This document shows, in pieces, positions 35,251-44,149 of a stretch of DNA of 64,000 bases. Made by a program: the position numbers and the translations under genes. The notes under the pieces were generated by a model. The model worked only from the letters and a program-made list of their open reading frames with translations, did no database searches and was not told the origin of the DNA. The first letter of the stretch is position 1. The number at the start of each line of letters is the position of its first letter. The DNA is from Streptomyces xanthophaeus (GTDB lineage: Bacteria > Actinomycetota > Actinomycetes > Streptomycetales > Streptomycetaceae): the NCBI RefSeq assembly GCF_030440515.1, contig NZ_CP076543.1, positions 7,045,001 through 7,109,000 of the forward strand, written 5' to 3'.

Positions 35251-37148
35251 TGTCCGACATCGGCTTCTCCAACATCCTCACGGTGCAGATCGCCGGAACC
35301 AAGCTCAAGTCCCCGCAGAACAAGGACCTGGTGGCCGGCCGGGTCGACTTCGGCGCGGGCGTTCCCGGCGCCTTCCAGCTCACCTTCCGTGACGACACGA
35401 AGGACATCCTCGCCAAGCTGAACGTCGAGATCGGTGTTCCCGTGGTCATCGCGCCCTTCTCCGACGGCAAGGGCACACCGCTGATCACGGGAGAGGTCAC
35501 CGCGCTGGAGACCGAATACGACCGCCTCGGCACCTTCACCGTCATCCGGGGCTACGACAAGGGTCACCGCATGCTGCGGCAGCGCAGGGTCGCGGCGTAC
35601 AGGAACAAGACCGCCACCGAGATCGCCGTCGAACTGGCGCGGGAGAGCGGCATTCCGCTGGGAAGGACCCAACGGACCAAGGGCCAGTACGAGTTCATAA
35701 GCCAGGCCAATGTCACCGACTGGGACTTCGTCCAACGACTGGCGGACGAGAACGAGATGGTGATGTCCATCAACTCGAAGGGGAGGTTCCAGTTCGTCAA
35801 GCGGCAGAGGGCGATGTCGGCTCCACCGGAGAGCATGCCGAGCTCGCGGAGCGCGCTCCTCCTGAAGGGCGGCGAGGAGATCCTGCGCTGCCGCGCGGCG
35901 GTCACCTCCGCCGACCAGGTGACCGCTGTCGAGGCGCGTGGCTGGAACGTCACCACCAAGCAGTCCCTCGTCCACAAGACGCCCGCCCTGGACAACCCGG
36001 GCTTCGTCATCGGGACGAAGCCGTCCGAGGCGTCCAGGAGGTTCGGCAAGGCCGAACTCGTCGAGACCGCAACGCCGTACGACAAGCTGGACGAGGTCAA
36101 GCAAGCCGCCGAGTCCCTGGCGGAGGACGTGACCTCGTCCTTCGCCGAGGTGGAAGTCACGGCGCGCGGCAACACGGAACTGCGGCCGGGCGTCGCCGTC
36201 ACCCTCAAGGGCGTCGGCAAGCCGTTCCAGGGCAAGTACACGATCACGGCCGCCCGTCACACCTTCGGTGACCAGGAGCACTACCAGACGTTCCTGAACG
36301 TCAGCGGCCGCCAGTGGCGTTCGCTGTACGGGCTCACCTCCGGAGGCGGAGGGACGGGCCCGACCAGGCTGCCCAGCGTTGCCAATGCCCTGGTCACCGA
36401 TATCAAGGACCCGCTGCGGCAGGGCAGGGTCAAGCTGACGTTCCCCTGGCTGGACGACATGTACGTCAGCGACTGGACCCGGACCGTCCAGCTCGGCGGG
36501 GCCAAGGGCGGCAGCATGATCTCCCCGGATGTCGACGACGAGGTGCTGGTGGCCTTCGACCGCGGCGCTCTGGACCACCCGTACGTCATCGGCGGCCTCT
36601 ACAACGGCGTCGACAAACCGGACCCCGTCGACGTGCCGGTCTACGACCCGACGCGCGGCAAGGTCACCCGGCGCACCCTGTCCGACCGCAGCAACAACCG
36701 CATCGACCTGCTCGACCAGAGTGTCGGTCTCAAGCGCGGGGTGCGGCTGTCCACCGGCGACGACCGGCTCACCATCAACCTGGACCGCACGAAGACCGAG
36801 ATCGTCGTGGACAGCAAGGGCGCCGTCTCCATCAGGGGATCCGCCGGGGTGGCCGTCAATGCGGGAGGCAACCTCTCACTGAACGCGGTGGGCTCCCTGA
36901 CGATCCGCAGCGGCGGGCCGATGAACATCAACGCGGCGTCCGTCCTGTCCCTGCAGGCGGGCGGCGTCGCGTCCGTGACCGCCGGCGGGGCGCTCACCAT
37001 GACGAGCACGGCGGCCATGACCTTGTCCGCCGGGGTCTCCCTGCAGATGACCGCCGCCATCAACATCGGCCTGCAAGCCGCCACGATCAAGTCCAGCGGC
37101 CTCCTCACCTCCAACAACAACAAGGTGCTCACCGTGGGGGCAGGCTGA
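35250..37148 (+). CDS. VgrG-like spike protein (Pvc8-type)
   Basis: 632 residues from ATG 35250. Residues about 1-370 are the gp27-like hub (GYDKGHRMLRQRRVAAYRNK, SQANVTDWDFVQRLADENEM). An OB-fold gp5 domain follows near 378-455 (VTDIKDPLRQGRVKLTFPWL, LVAFDRGALDHPYVIGGLYN). The C-terminal 150 residues are a Gly/Ala/Val-rich beta-helix needle (repeats like LSLNAVGSLTIRSGGPMNIN). A separate PAAR tip gene is not seen. It lies in the overlapping run, with start and stop both in TGATG. Confidence 0.93.
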   Translation: MSDIGFSNILTVQIAGTKLKSPQNKDLVAGRVDFGAGVPGAFQLTFRDDTKDILAKLNVEIGVPVVIAPFSDGKGTPLITGEVTALETEYDRLGTFTVIRGYDKGHRMLRQRRVAAYRNKTATEIAVELARESGIPLGRTQRTKGQYEFISQANVTDWDFVQRLADENEMVMSINSKGRFQFVKRQRAMSAPPESMPSSRSALLLKGGEEILRCRAAVTSADQVTAVEARGWNVTTKQSLVHKTPALDNPGFVIGTKPSEASRRFGKAELVETATPYDKLDEVKQAAESLAEDVTSSFAEVEVTARGNTELRPGVAVTLKGVGKPFQGKYTITAARHTFGDQEHYQTFLNVSGRQWRSLYGLTSGGGGTGPTRLPSVANALVTDIKDPLRQGRVKLTFPWLDDMYVSDWTRTVQLGGAKGGSMISPDVDDEVLVAFDRGALDHPYVIGGLYNGVDKPDPVDVPVYDPTRGKVTRRTLSDRSNNRIDLLDQSVGLKRGVRLSTGDDRLTINLDRTKTEIVVDSKGAVSIRGSAGVAVNAGGNLSLNAVGSLTIRSGGPMNINAASVLSLQAGGVASVTAGGALTMTSTAAMTLSAGVSLQMTAAINIGLQAATIKSSGLLTSNNNKVLTVGAG

Positions 37149-37591
37149 TGGCAGAGCAGTTCGTCGGCTCCGGATGGGCGTTCCCGCTGCGCATCAGCCC
37201 CACCGGCGGTATCGCCCTGGTCAGTGGGGAACGCGAGGTCGAGGAGGCCATCAGGCTGGTCCTGTCCACCGCGCCCGGAGAACGGCCGATGCGCCCCGAG
37301 TTCGGCTGCGCCATCCACGACATGGTCTTCGCCCCGGTCAACGAGGCCACCGCGGGCCGCATCCAGCACGAGGTGCACAGCTGCCTGGACCGCTGGGAAC
37401 CGCGCATCGAGGTGGACGACGTCGCGGTGACGGCCGGCGCGGACGAAGGCGTGCTCTTCATCGACGTCCGCTACTCGATCACCGGCACCAACAATCCGCG
37501 CAGCCTGGTCTTCCCGTTCTACGTGATCCCCTCCCACGACGGACCCGATGGGTCCGCCGCGCCCGACGAGCACCTTGGAAGCGACCGCTGA
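37148..37591 (+). CDS. gp25-like baseplate wedge protein (Pvc9-type)
   Basis: 147 residues from ATG 37148 in TGATG. The gp25/lysozyme-like baseplate family is shown by GWAFPLRISPTGGIALV, EVEEAIRLVLSTAPGERPMR with PEFGC, and a C-terminal LFIDVRYSITGTNNPRSLVF. The length is normal. It links sheath to the baseplate wedge. Its stop overlaps the next ATG. Confidence 0.93.
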   Translation: MAEQFVGSGWAFPLRISPTGGIALVSGEREVEEAIRLVLSTAPGERPMRPEFGCAIHDMVFAPVNEATAGRIQHEVHSCLDRWEPRIEVDDVAVTAGADEGVLFIDVRYSITGTNNPRSLVFPFYVIPSHDGPDGSAAPDEHLGSDR

Positions 37592-39549
37592 TGGCCCTGC
37601 CCTCCCCGAACCTCGACGACCGGCGCTTCCAGCAGTTCGTCGACGACGCCAAGCGCTACATCCAGCAGCGCGCTCCCGAGTGGACCGACCACAACGTCTC
37701 CGACCCGGGTGTGACCCTCGTCGAGACGGTCGCCCACATGGCGGACCAGATCGTGTACCGGCTCAACCGGGTTCCGGAGAAGAACCACCTCGCGTTCCTG
37801 GACCTCATCGGGATCACGCTCTTCCCCCCGTCCGCCGCGCGCGCCGGCGTCACGTTCTGGCTGTCGGCGCCGCAGAAGCAGCCCGTCGTGCTGGCGACGG
37901 GTACCGAGGTCGCCACGGTCCGCACCCAGACCGAGGACGCGGTGGTGTTCGCCACCGAGCGCGAACTCACCGTGGTGCCCTGCGAGCTGTCGTACCTCGT
38001 GGTCCAGCGGGCCGAGCAGGAGGCGGTCGACCGCACCTCGGACCTCGCGGGGGCGAAGGACGTGCACTGCTTCTCGGAGGCTCCGCGCCCCGGTGACCGC
38101 ATGCTGTTCGGGCTCAGCGCCGCCGTTCCCCGGTGCGTGGTCGTCCTGGAACTCGACAGCCAGGTCGACGGTGTCGGTGTCGACCCCAGGCAGCCGCCGC
38201 TGGTCTGGGAGGCGTGGACCCCCGACGGCTGGGTCGGCTGCGACGTCGACCGGGACACCACCGGCGGGCTCAACCGCCCCGGCGAGGTGGTGCTGCACGT
38301 GCCCGGCGGCCACGCGCTCTCCCGCACCGGGCGGCGCGAGGCGGGCTGGTTGCGCTGCCGGGTCACCGATCCGGAGCAGGGCCAGCCGTTCTACACCACC
38401 TCGCCCACCATCCGCTCCGCCGAGGCGTTCAGCATCGGCGGCAGCACCGGCGTCGTGCACGCCGAGACGGTCCGCGACGAGGCACTGGGGGAGGCCACCG
38501 GCCTGCCGGGCCAGCGGCTGCGGCTGGCCAACAGCCCCGTCGTCGGTGACGCGCAGCCGCTGCTCCTCGAGGTCGCCGAGCGCGACGGCTGGGTCAGGTG
38601 GGAAGTGGTCGGCAACTTCGCCGCCTCGGGGGCCGACGACCGGCACGTCACCCTGGACGCGACCACCGGTGAGATCGCCTTCGGCCCGTCCGTACGCGAA
38701 CCGGACGGCACCCTGCGCCAGTACGGGGCCGTACCGCCCAAGGGTGCGCCTGTCCGGGCGCGCCGCTACCGCACGGGCGGCGGAAGGGCGGGCAATGTCG
38801 CCAGGGGCGCGATCCAGGTGCTGCGCGACTCCATCCCGTACGTCTCCGACGTCGTCAACCGGGAGGCCGCGCGGGGCGGGGTCGACGGTGAGACCGTCGA
38901 GGAGGCGAAGGTCAGGGCGCCCATCGCGCTCAGGGCGCAGGACCGCGCCGTGACCCTGCGGGACTACGAGGAACTCGCGCGCCGCGCGGCACCCGAGACC
39001 GCACGCATCACCTGTCTCGCGGCCGAGCCGGACGAGCACGGTGCACACGCCGTACGGGTACTGGTCGTCCCGCAGGCCGTGTCCGACCCGGGCGGCCGGC
39101 TGCGCTTCGAACAGCTCGTCCCCGGAGACGCCCTGTTGGGGCGTATCACCGCCTACCTGGACGAGCGGCGCCTGATCGGGACCCGGCTGGCGGTCGGTCC
39201 GCCGTTCTACCAGGGGGTGACGGTCGTCGCGACGGTGCACGCCTTCCGCGGTACCGACACCGACCGGGTCAGGCGACAGGCGCACGACGCCCTGTACCGC
39301 CATCTCGACCCGCTGACCGGCGGAGCGCACGGCACGGGCTGGCCCTTCGGCCGCCCGGTGCAGGCGGGCGAGGTGTTCGCGGTGCTCCAGCGGGTGCCCG
39401 GCGTCGAGCTGGTGGACGAGGTGCTGCTGCACCCGGCCGACCCGCTCAGCGGCCGGCGCGGCGACCCCACGGAGCGGATCGACCTCGAACCCTCCGCGCT
39501 CGCCTTCTCGTTCGACCACCGCGTCCGGGTGATAGGAGACGCGTCGTGA
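37591..39549 (+). CDS. Baseplate J family protein (Pvc11-type)
   Basis: 652 residues from ATG 37591 (TGATG). The N terminus has LDDRRFQQFVDDAKRYIQQ and DPGVTLVETVAHMADQIVYR, the standard baseplate-J start, then VTLDATTGEIAFGPSVREPD and GGRAGNVARGAIQVLRDS. The C-terminal half includes QDRAVTLRDYEELARRAAPE and GVTVVATVHAFRGTDTDRVR, matching the family. It would be the main wedge protein of the baseplate. The next GTG overlaps its stop (GTGA). Confidence 0.93.
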   Translation: MALPSPNLDDRRFQQFVDDAKRYIQQRAPEWTDHNVSDPGVTLVETVAHMADQIVYRLNRVPEKNHLAFLDLIGITLFPPSAARAGVTFWLSAPQKQPVVLATGTEVATVRTQTEDAVVFATERELTVVPCELSYLVVQRAEQEAVDRTSDLAGAKDVHCFSEAPRPGDRMLFGLSAAVPRCVVVLELDSQVDGVGVDPRQPPLVWEAWTPDGWVGCDVDRDTTGGLNRPGEVVLHVPGGHALSRTGRREAGWLRCRVTDPEQGQPFYTTSPTIRSAEAFSIGGSTGVVHAETVRDEALGEATGLPGQRLRLANSPVVGDAQPLLLEVAERDGWVRWEVVGNFAASGADDRHVTLDATTGEIAFGPSVREPDGTLRQYGAVPPKGAPVRARRYRTGGGRAGNVARGAIQVLRDSIPYVSDVVNREAARGGVDGETVEEAKVRAPIALRAQDRAVTLRDYEELARRAAPETARITCLAAEPDEHGAHAVRVLVVPQAVSDPGGRLRFEQLVPGDALLGRITAYLDERRLIGTRLAVGPPFYQGVTVVATVHAFRGTDTDRVRRQAHDALYRHLDPLTGGAHGTGWPFGRPVQAGEVFAVLQRVPGVELVDEVLLHPADPLSGRRGDPTERIDLEPSALAFSFDHRVRVIGDAS

Positions 39550-40211
39550 ACGCCGGCGGGAGCATGCGCGGCTCCGTCGACGGACTCGGCTCCTCCGCGC
39601 CGCTGGGCCTGATGCTGCCGGCGGTGTTCGCCGACGACGATCTCGCGCAGCGCTTCGTCGCGGGTATCGACGAGGCCCTCGCACCGCTGCACAACGTGCT
39701 CGACTGCCTGGACGCCTATTTCACGCCGTCGCTCGCGCCCGCGGACTTCACCCGCTGGCTCGGCAGCTGGGTGGGTGCGGAAAGCGACGGGCCGGACGCC
39801 GCCGGGGGCGCAGACGGCCCCGCGGACGGCGAACCGGCGGAAGCCGCGCCGGCCCCACCGGCCACCGGCCGTCCGCAGGACACGGAAGCGACGGTCGCGC
39901 TGCGCGCCGCGGTGACCGCCGCGGTACGGCTGCACCGCATCCGTGGGACCCGGCGCGGACTGTCCGAGGCGATACGGCTCGCCTTCGGCGTGGAACCGGA
40001 GATCACCGAGAGCGGCGCGGCCGCCTGGGACGCGCGGCCCCTGGGCCCGGTCCCCGGCGAGCGGCGGCCGCATCTGCACGTCACCGTACGGCTGCCGGAG
40101 CCCGACCCGGCCGCCGAACACCGGCTGGAGCGGCTCGTAGCGGCAGCTCGCCCCGCCCACATGCCTTACACGGTCCAGGTGACCGCCCCCGAAAGGACTC
40201 CCGACAGGTGA
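39546..40211 (+). CDS. Tail-protein-I-like baseplate wedge (Pvc12-type)
   Basis: 221 residues from GTG 39546. The N-terminal part LGLMLPAVFADDDLAQRFVA with DEALAPLHNVLDCLDAYFTP is characteristic of this short CIS wedge, and TVALRAAVTAAVRLHRIRGT with RGLSEAIRLAFGVEPEITES continues it. A Pro/Ala/Gly-rich insertion (about 80-115) is a local elaboration. In Photorhabdus systems Pvc12 is far longer; this resembles its N-terminal core alone, as in streptomycetes. Its stop overlaps the next GTG. Confidence 0.85.
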   Translation: MNAGGSMRGSVDGLGSSAPLGLMLPAVFADDDLAQRFVAGIDEALAPLHNVLDCLDAYFTPSLAPADFTRWLGSWVGAESDGPDAAGGADGPADGEPAEAAPAPPATGRPQDTEATVALRAAVTAAVRLHRIRGTRRGLSEAIRLAFGVEPEITESGAAAWDARPLGPVPGERRPHLHVTVRLPEPDPAAEHRLERLVAAARPAHMPYTVQVTAPERTPDR

Positions 40212-41641
40212 CCGATCAGCAGGGTTCCCCGTCCACCCCGTCGTCCGCAGCTGTCGGCGCCGACGCGGGGAACGCGGGGAACACGTCACATCATTGTGCT
40301 GAATGCGGTACGCGCTCGACTCCGGGGCAGTCGTTCTGCGACGGCTGCGGCGCGGTACTGAGCTGGACCCCGGGGCAGGAGGAACGGGGTACGGGGACGG
40401 CAGGTCGGCAAGGCGGCGCGGGTGCGTCGGGTGCGTCGGGTGCGTCGGCTTCTCCGGGCTCGGGCGGGGGCACGTCGGCCGACGGCGATGCCGAGCCCGG
40501 TCCTGAGGGCGGTCCGGGTCCCGGCCCCGGCCCCGGCCCCGACCCCGATTCCGGCCCCGGCCTCGGTCCTGATGCCGGTGATCCCGCCCCCAGGGCAGGG
40601 AGCGCGGGCCCGGTGCGGGAAGCCGTCCACGGACCCGTGAGCGCCGCATCGCCGACGGCGGCGCGCGCGGAGGAGGAGACCTTCCCCACCGACCCGGTGG
40701 CTCCCGTCGCACCGGCCGCCTCCCCGGCGGGTGCGACCCCGGACGCGAGCGCGCGCGCCAGGGCGCTGCTCGTTCCGGTCGCCGACCAGCGCGCCGCCGC
40801 ACCGGCACCGGATGTCGCGCCGGTCCTCCCCGGCGTGCCCGCCGCGGCCCGTCCCCGCGTCCAGGCCCCCGGCGCGGAACCGGCCGACGAGGCCGGTCCG
40901 CCGTGCCCCTGGTGCGAGGTCGGCAACCGCCCGGACCGACACTTCTGCCGGCGCTGTGGCATGTCACTGGCGGAGCGCCCCAGTGCCCCGGAGGCTCGGC
41001 ACCCCTGGTGGCGCCGGATCCGGAACGTCGGCAACCGCCCGGACCCGTGGGCGGGCGAGCGCCCGCGGCTGCGCCGCGGCATCGGCCGCGGCTTCACCTG
41101 GATCGCGTACGGCCTCGCGCTCACGCTGGTGATCTACGGGGCGCTCAACGTGAATTCGGCATGGAGCGCGGCGCGCGACCATTTCGCGAAGCGGGCCCAG
41201 GTCACCCCGGATTCCGCCGAGGCGTCCCGTTCCTTCGACGGCCACCCGCCGAAGGTGCTCTTCGACAAGATCAACAACAGCTGGTGGGGCCCCGGCGTCT
41301 CGCAGTCCGCCGACGGGGAGTGGATAGAGGCGCGCTTCAAGGAACCCACCCGCCTGCTGGACATCCTGATCACGTCCGGCATCTCCACCAAGGCTTCGGA
41401 CCTCTCCGAGGCCGCGCTGCCCCACCGCATGGACGCGATCATCATCACGGCCGACGGGAAGCAGACCACGCGCCAGATCACACTCGACCAGGTGAGCGGG
41501 CCGCAACAGCGGAAGTTCCGGGCGCAGAACGTCGTCAGCGTCAGGTTCGTCATCCGCTCGGCGTTCAACGTGGGCGCCGACAAGCAGGTTTCGATAGCCG
41601 AGATCGAGTTCTTCACCCGCGCCACGACCAGCGGTACCTAG
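40208..41641 (+). CDS. cisA: CisA-like membrane protein with zinc ribbons, TM and C-terminal beta domain
   Basis: 477 residues from GTG 40208. A first zinc ribbon (CAECGTRSTPGQSFCDGCG) lies near 28-47; a long disordered Pro/Gly/Ala-rich stretch follows (about 55-225). A second zinc ribbon (CPWCEVGNRPDRHFCRRCG) is at about 233-251. One membrane helix spans about 294-315 (WIAYGLALTLVIYGALN). The C-terminal 130 residues are a discoidin/galactose-binding-like fold (EWIEARFKEPTRLLDILITS, VVSVRFVIRSAFNVGADK, IAEIEFFTRA). This combination, and the place at the cluster end, match the protein that tethers streptomycete CIS particles to the membrane. The symbol is by architecture only. Confidence 0.8.
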   Translation: MTDQQGSPSTPSSAAVGADAGNAGNTSHHCAECGTRSTPGQSFCDGCGAVLSWTPGQEERGTGTAGRQGGAGASGASGASASPGSGGGTSADGDAEPGPEGGPGPGPGPGPDPDSGPGLGPDAGDPAPRAGSAGPVREAVHGPVSAASPTAARAEEETFPTDPVAPVAPAASPAGATPDASARARALLVPVADQRAAAPAPDVAPVLPGVPAAARPRVQAPGAEPADEAGPPCPWCEVGNRPDRHFCRRCGMSLAERPSAPEARHPWWRRIRNVGNRPDPWAGERPRLRRGIGRGFTWIAYGLALTLVIYGALNVNSAWSAARDHFAKRAQVTPDSAEASRSFDGHPPKVLFDKINNSWWGPGVSQSADGEWIEARFKEPTRLLDILITSGISTKASDLSEAALPHRMDAIIITADGKQTTRQITLDQVSGPQQRKFRAQNVVSVRFVIRSAFNVGADKQVSIAEIEFFTRATTSGT

Positions 41642-41693
41642 TGTTCCGATTCGGGAATTCCGTTCAGATGCGCGGACTTGGCCCCTGGCACGG

Positions 41694-41798
41694 ATGGAGC
41701 GGCCGAAGGCCGAGTTGACGCTGTCGGACGAGGAACGGGCCGCGCCCGAGGAGCGGGCGCGGCGTCGTTTCACGCCGCAGGTAGCGCTTCGAGCGAGT
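41694..41798 (+). mobile_element. IS630-type transposase 5' remnant
   Basis: From ATG 41694 the frame reads MERPKAELTLSDEERAAPEE followed by RARRRFTPQVALRASQ, the characteristic N-terminal helix-turn-helix start of IS630 transposases. The match then ends: sequence after about 41798 belongs to the aldehyde dehydrogenase terminator. No catalytic DDE domain remains nearby. The fragment sits just after the CIS block. Confidence 0.65.
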
Positions 41799-41806
41799 CA
41801 AGGCAA

Positions 41807-41840
41807 GGCGCCTGACGGCAGAAAGGCCAGGTCAGGCGCC
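41807..41840. terminator. Hairpin terminator of the duplicated dehydrogenase 3' end
   Basis: A 10-bp stem (GGCGCCTGAC at 41807-41816 with 41831-41840) around a 14-base loop lies 13 bases past the stop of the dehydrogenase fragment on the minus strand, as a transcription terminator would. The intact gene at 42572 lacks a comparable hairpin in the same position. Confidence 0.6.
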
Positions 41841-41853
41841 CTTCCTTGGGCGT

Positions 41854-41994
41854 CTAGAAGAAGCCGAGGCGCTTCGGCGAGTAGGAGACCAGCATGTTCT
41901 TCGTCTGCTGGTAGTGCTCCAGCATCATCTTGTGGGTCTCGCGGCCGATGCCCGACTGCTTGTATCCGCCGAAGGCGGCGTGTGCCGGGTTCCA
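41854..41994 (-). pseudogene. Aldehyde dehydrogenase C-terminal fragment (duplicate)
   Basis: About 45 codons encode [18 protein letters not shown] followed by [20 protein letters not shown] and PKRLGFF, ending at a TAG. This repeats the last 45 residues of the intact dehydrogenase at 42572 with a few substitutions; DNA identity is high but not perfect. Upstream of residue NPAHAA the frame loses all similarity. It is a leftover 3' end, created by duplication or by replacement of a second copy. Confidence 0.85.
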
Positions 41995-42029
41995 TCCAGC
42001 TCCGTATTCAGGATTGGGGACAATGAGGC

Positions 42030-42149
42030 ATGACCGACACAGAGTGGCTCGATTACTGGTTGTCACAGGCTCCGCCTGTCGCGGAAGAGACACTGGAGCG
42101 GATTGCGGCCCTGGTCACCGGCGAGGTTGGTGAGGAGAACTTCGACTGA
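42030..42149 (+). CDS. Small hypothetical protein, 39 residues
   Basis: ATG 42030 to TGA 42147-42149 encodes [20 protein letters not shown] followed by [32 protein letters not shown] just upstream supplies the ribosome site. Small acidic proteins with this [13 protein letters not shown] start recur beside hypothetical genes in streptomycetes, so I accept it as real. No function is known. It lies between the dehydrogenase fragment and the next small gene. Confidence 0.6.
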   Translation: MTDTEWLDYWLSQAPPVAEETLERIAALVTGEVGEENFD

Positions 42150-42207
42150 GGTCTGTCCTGTTGGGTGGGGCGAAGGGATGTCAGTGCGGTGTGACAGCCT
42201 CCGGGGT

Positions 42208-42564
42208 ATGAGTTACGACTTGGCTGTTTGGGAAGGCGAGCGGCCGGCGGATGACAAGTCCGCCGGCCGAGTCTTCGGTGACCTGTACGACCGCTACATC
42301 GAAGCGGAGGTGGATGAGCCCCCGTCCGAACGCATAGCAGCCTTCGTCGCCAAGCTTCTTGAGCGGTGGTGTGATCTTGCCGAGGACGACGATGACACCT
42401 CACCCTGGTCGACCAGTCCTTTGATCGGTGAGGCCAGCGGACCGCTGATCTACTTCCCGATGCGGTGGAGCATGGCCGAAGAGGCCTCGGCCTACGCGGC
42501 AGCCGTGGCGGAGGCCATGGGGCTGGTCTGCTTCGACGTCCAGCAGGACCGGCTCAGGCCTTGA
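42208..42564 (+). CDS. Hypothetical protein, streptomycete small-protein family
   Basis: 118 residues from ATG 42208, with GGGG 3-6 bases upstream. The start MSYDLAVWEGERPADDKSAG followed by DLYDRYIEAE and a C-terminal SMAEEASAYAAAVAEAMGLV are typical of a widespread streptomycete family of unknown function, often seen beside polymorphic-toxin or mobile loci. It probably forms a unit with the 39-residue gene. Its end is 7 bases from the convergent dehydrogenase gene. Confidence 0.75.
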   Translation: MSYDLAVWEGERPADDKSAGRVFGDLYDRYIEAEVDEPPSERIAAFVAKLLERWCDLAEDDDDTSPWSTSPLIGEASGPLIYFPMRWSMAEEASAYAAAVAEAMGLVCFDVQQDRLRP

Positions 42565-42571
42565 ATGGAGC

Positions 42572-44095
42572 CTAGAAGAAGCCGAGCTTCTTCGGCGAGT
42601 AGCTGACCAGAAGGTTTTTGGTCCACTGGTAGTGCTCGAGCATCATCTTGTGGGTCTCGCGGCCTATGCCGGACTGCTTGGTACCCCCGAAAGCAGCATG
42701 TGCCGGGTAGGCGTGGTAGCAGTTCGTCCAGACGCGGCCCGCCTGGATCGCTCGGCCCGCGCGGTAGGCGGTGTTGATGTCCCGGGTCCAGACGCCCGCG
42801 CCCAGGCCGTACGCCGTGTCGTTCGCGATCCGTACGGCGTCGTCGAAGTCCTGGAAGGAGGTCACCGACACCACCGGCCCGAAGATCTCCTCCTGGAAGA
42901 TCCGCATGCGGTTGTCGCCCTCGAAGATGGTCGGCTGGACGTAGAAGCCGCCCGCGAGATCGCCCTCCAGTTCCCGGCGCTCGCCGCCCGTCAGGATCTT
43001 CGCGCCCTCCCGCTGGCCGATCTCCACGTACGACAGGACCTTCTTCAGCTGCTCCTCCGACGCCTGTGCCCCGATCATCGTGTCCGTGTCCAGCGGGTGC
43101 CCCGGCACGATCAGTTCGGTGCGGGCGACGGCCGCGTCGAGGAAGTCCCCGTACCGGCCCCGCTCGATCAGCGCGCGCGACGGACTCGTGCACACCTCGC
43201 CCTGGTTGAGGGCGAACATCGTGAAGCCCTCCAGGGCCTTGTCGCGCAGGTCGTCGTCCGTCGACCAGATGTCGTCGAAGAAGAGGTTCGGGCTCTTGCC
43301 ACCGAGTTCCAGGGTGACCGGCTTCAGGTGCTCGGCCGCGTACTGCATGATCAGCCGGCCGGTGGCGGTCTCCCCCGTGAAGGCGATCTTCGCCACCCGG
43401 GGGCTGGACGCGAGCGGCTTGCCCGCCTCCTCTCCGAAGCCGTTGACGATGTTGACCACGCCCGGCGGCAGCAGGTCCGCCACCAGGCTCAGCCAGTAGT
43501 GCACCGACACCGGGGTCTGCTCGGCCGGCTTCAGCACCACCGTGTTCCCGGCCGCCAGCGCCGGGGCCAGCTTCCACACCGCCATCAGGATCGGGAAGTT
43601 CCACGGGATGATCTGCCCGACCACACCCAGCGGTTCGTGGAAGTGGTAGGCGACGGTGTCGTCGTCGAGCTGGCTCAGCGCGCCCTCCTGCGCGCGCAGC
43701 GCCCCCGCGAAGTACCGGAACTGGTCGACGGCCAGGGGCAGGTCGGCCGCCAGGGTCTCCCGCACCGGCTTGCCGTTCTCCCAGGTCTCCGCGACCGCGA
43801 GGGCCTCCAGGTTCTGCTCCATCCGGTCCGCGATGCGCAGCAGGATCGACGACCGTTCGGTGACCGAGGTACGCCCCCACGCGGGCGCCGCCGCGTGGGC
43901 CGCGTCCAGCGCCCGCTCCACGTCCTCGGCCGTGCCCCGGGCGACCTCCGTGAAGACCTGGCCGTTGACGGGGGAGGGGTTCTCGAAGTAGCGCCCGCGG
44001 GCGGGCGGAGCGTACTCGCCGCCGATGAAGTGGTCGTAGCGGGGCGCGTACGACATGAGCGCCCCCTCGGTACCGGGCGCAGCGTAGCGGGCCAT
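42572..44095 (-). CDS. NAD-dependent aldehyde dehydrogenase
   Basis: 507 residues from ATG 44095, with GGGGAGG 6-7 bases upstream. Family motifs include [20 protein letters not shown], the Glu motif [16 protein letters not shown] near residue 262 and the catalytic Cys in [13 protein letters not shown] near 301. [17 protein letters not shown] close to the C terminus is conserved. It resembles acetaldehyde/chloroacetaldehyde dehydrogenases. The gene upstream on the same strand is a GAF-type activator, the usual control partner. Confidence 0.92.
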   Translation of the reverse strand: MARYAAPGTEGALMSYAPRYDHFIGGEYAPPARGRYFENPSPVNGQVFTEVARGTAEDVERALDAAHAAAPAWGRTSVTERSSILLRIADRMEQNLEALAVAETWENGKPVRETLAADLPLAVDQFRYFAGALRAQEGALSQLDDDTVAYHFHEPLGVVGQIIPWNFPILMAVWKLAPALAAGNTVVLKPAEQTPVSVHYWLSLVADLLPPGVVNIVNGFGEEAGKPLASSPRVAKIAFTGETATGRLIMQYAAEHLKPVTLELGGKSPNLFFDDIWSTDDDLRDKALEGFTMFALNQGEVCTSPSRALIERGRYGDFLDAAVARTELIVPGHPLDTDTMIGAQASEEQLKKVLSYVEIGQREGAKILTGGERRELEGDLAGGFYVQPTIFEGDNRMRIFQEEIFGPVVSVTSFQDFDDAVRIANDTAYGLGAGVWTRDINTAYRAGRAIQAGRVWTNCYHAYPAHAAFGGTKQSGIGRETHKMMLEHYQWTKNLLVSYSPKKLGFF

Positions 44096-44149
44096 GGTGT
44101 CCTCCCCTTGCCGGGCGCCGGCCGCCGTCGGACAGCGCTCGCGTGGAGG

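Larger units (their letters stand above)
16535..41641. other. Contractile injection system (CIS) gene cluster
   Basis: A block of about 25 kb encodes sheath, two tube-type proteins, spike, gp25, baseplate J, tail-protein-I-like wedge, LysM protein, AAA+ ATPase, DUF4255 protein, regulators, a DUF4157 cargo-like protein and two membrane proteins. Most of the plus-strand genes from 29406 on overlap by 1-4 bases. The content and order match the streptomycete subgroup of extracellular-CIS-related systems, which act from inside the cell. No tail-fibre gene is recognisable. Confidence 0.9.

Noticed and set aside
39546..40211. Reading this short wedge protein as truncated Pvc12
   Set aside because: Although much shorter than Photorhabdus Pvc12, it has intact overlaps at both ends and a self-contained helical core, so it is more likely the normal streptomycete form.
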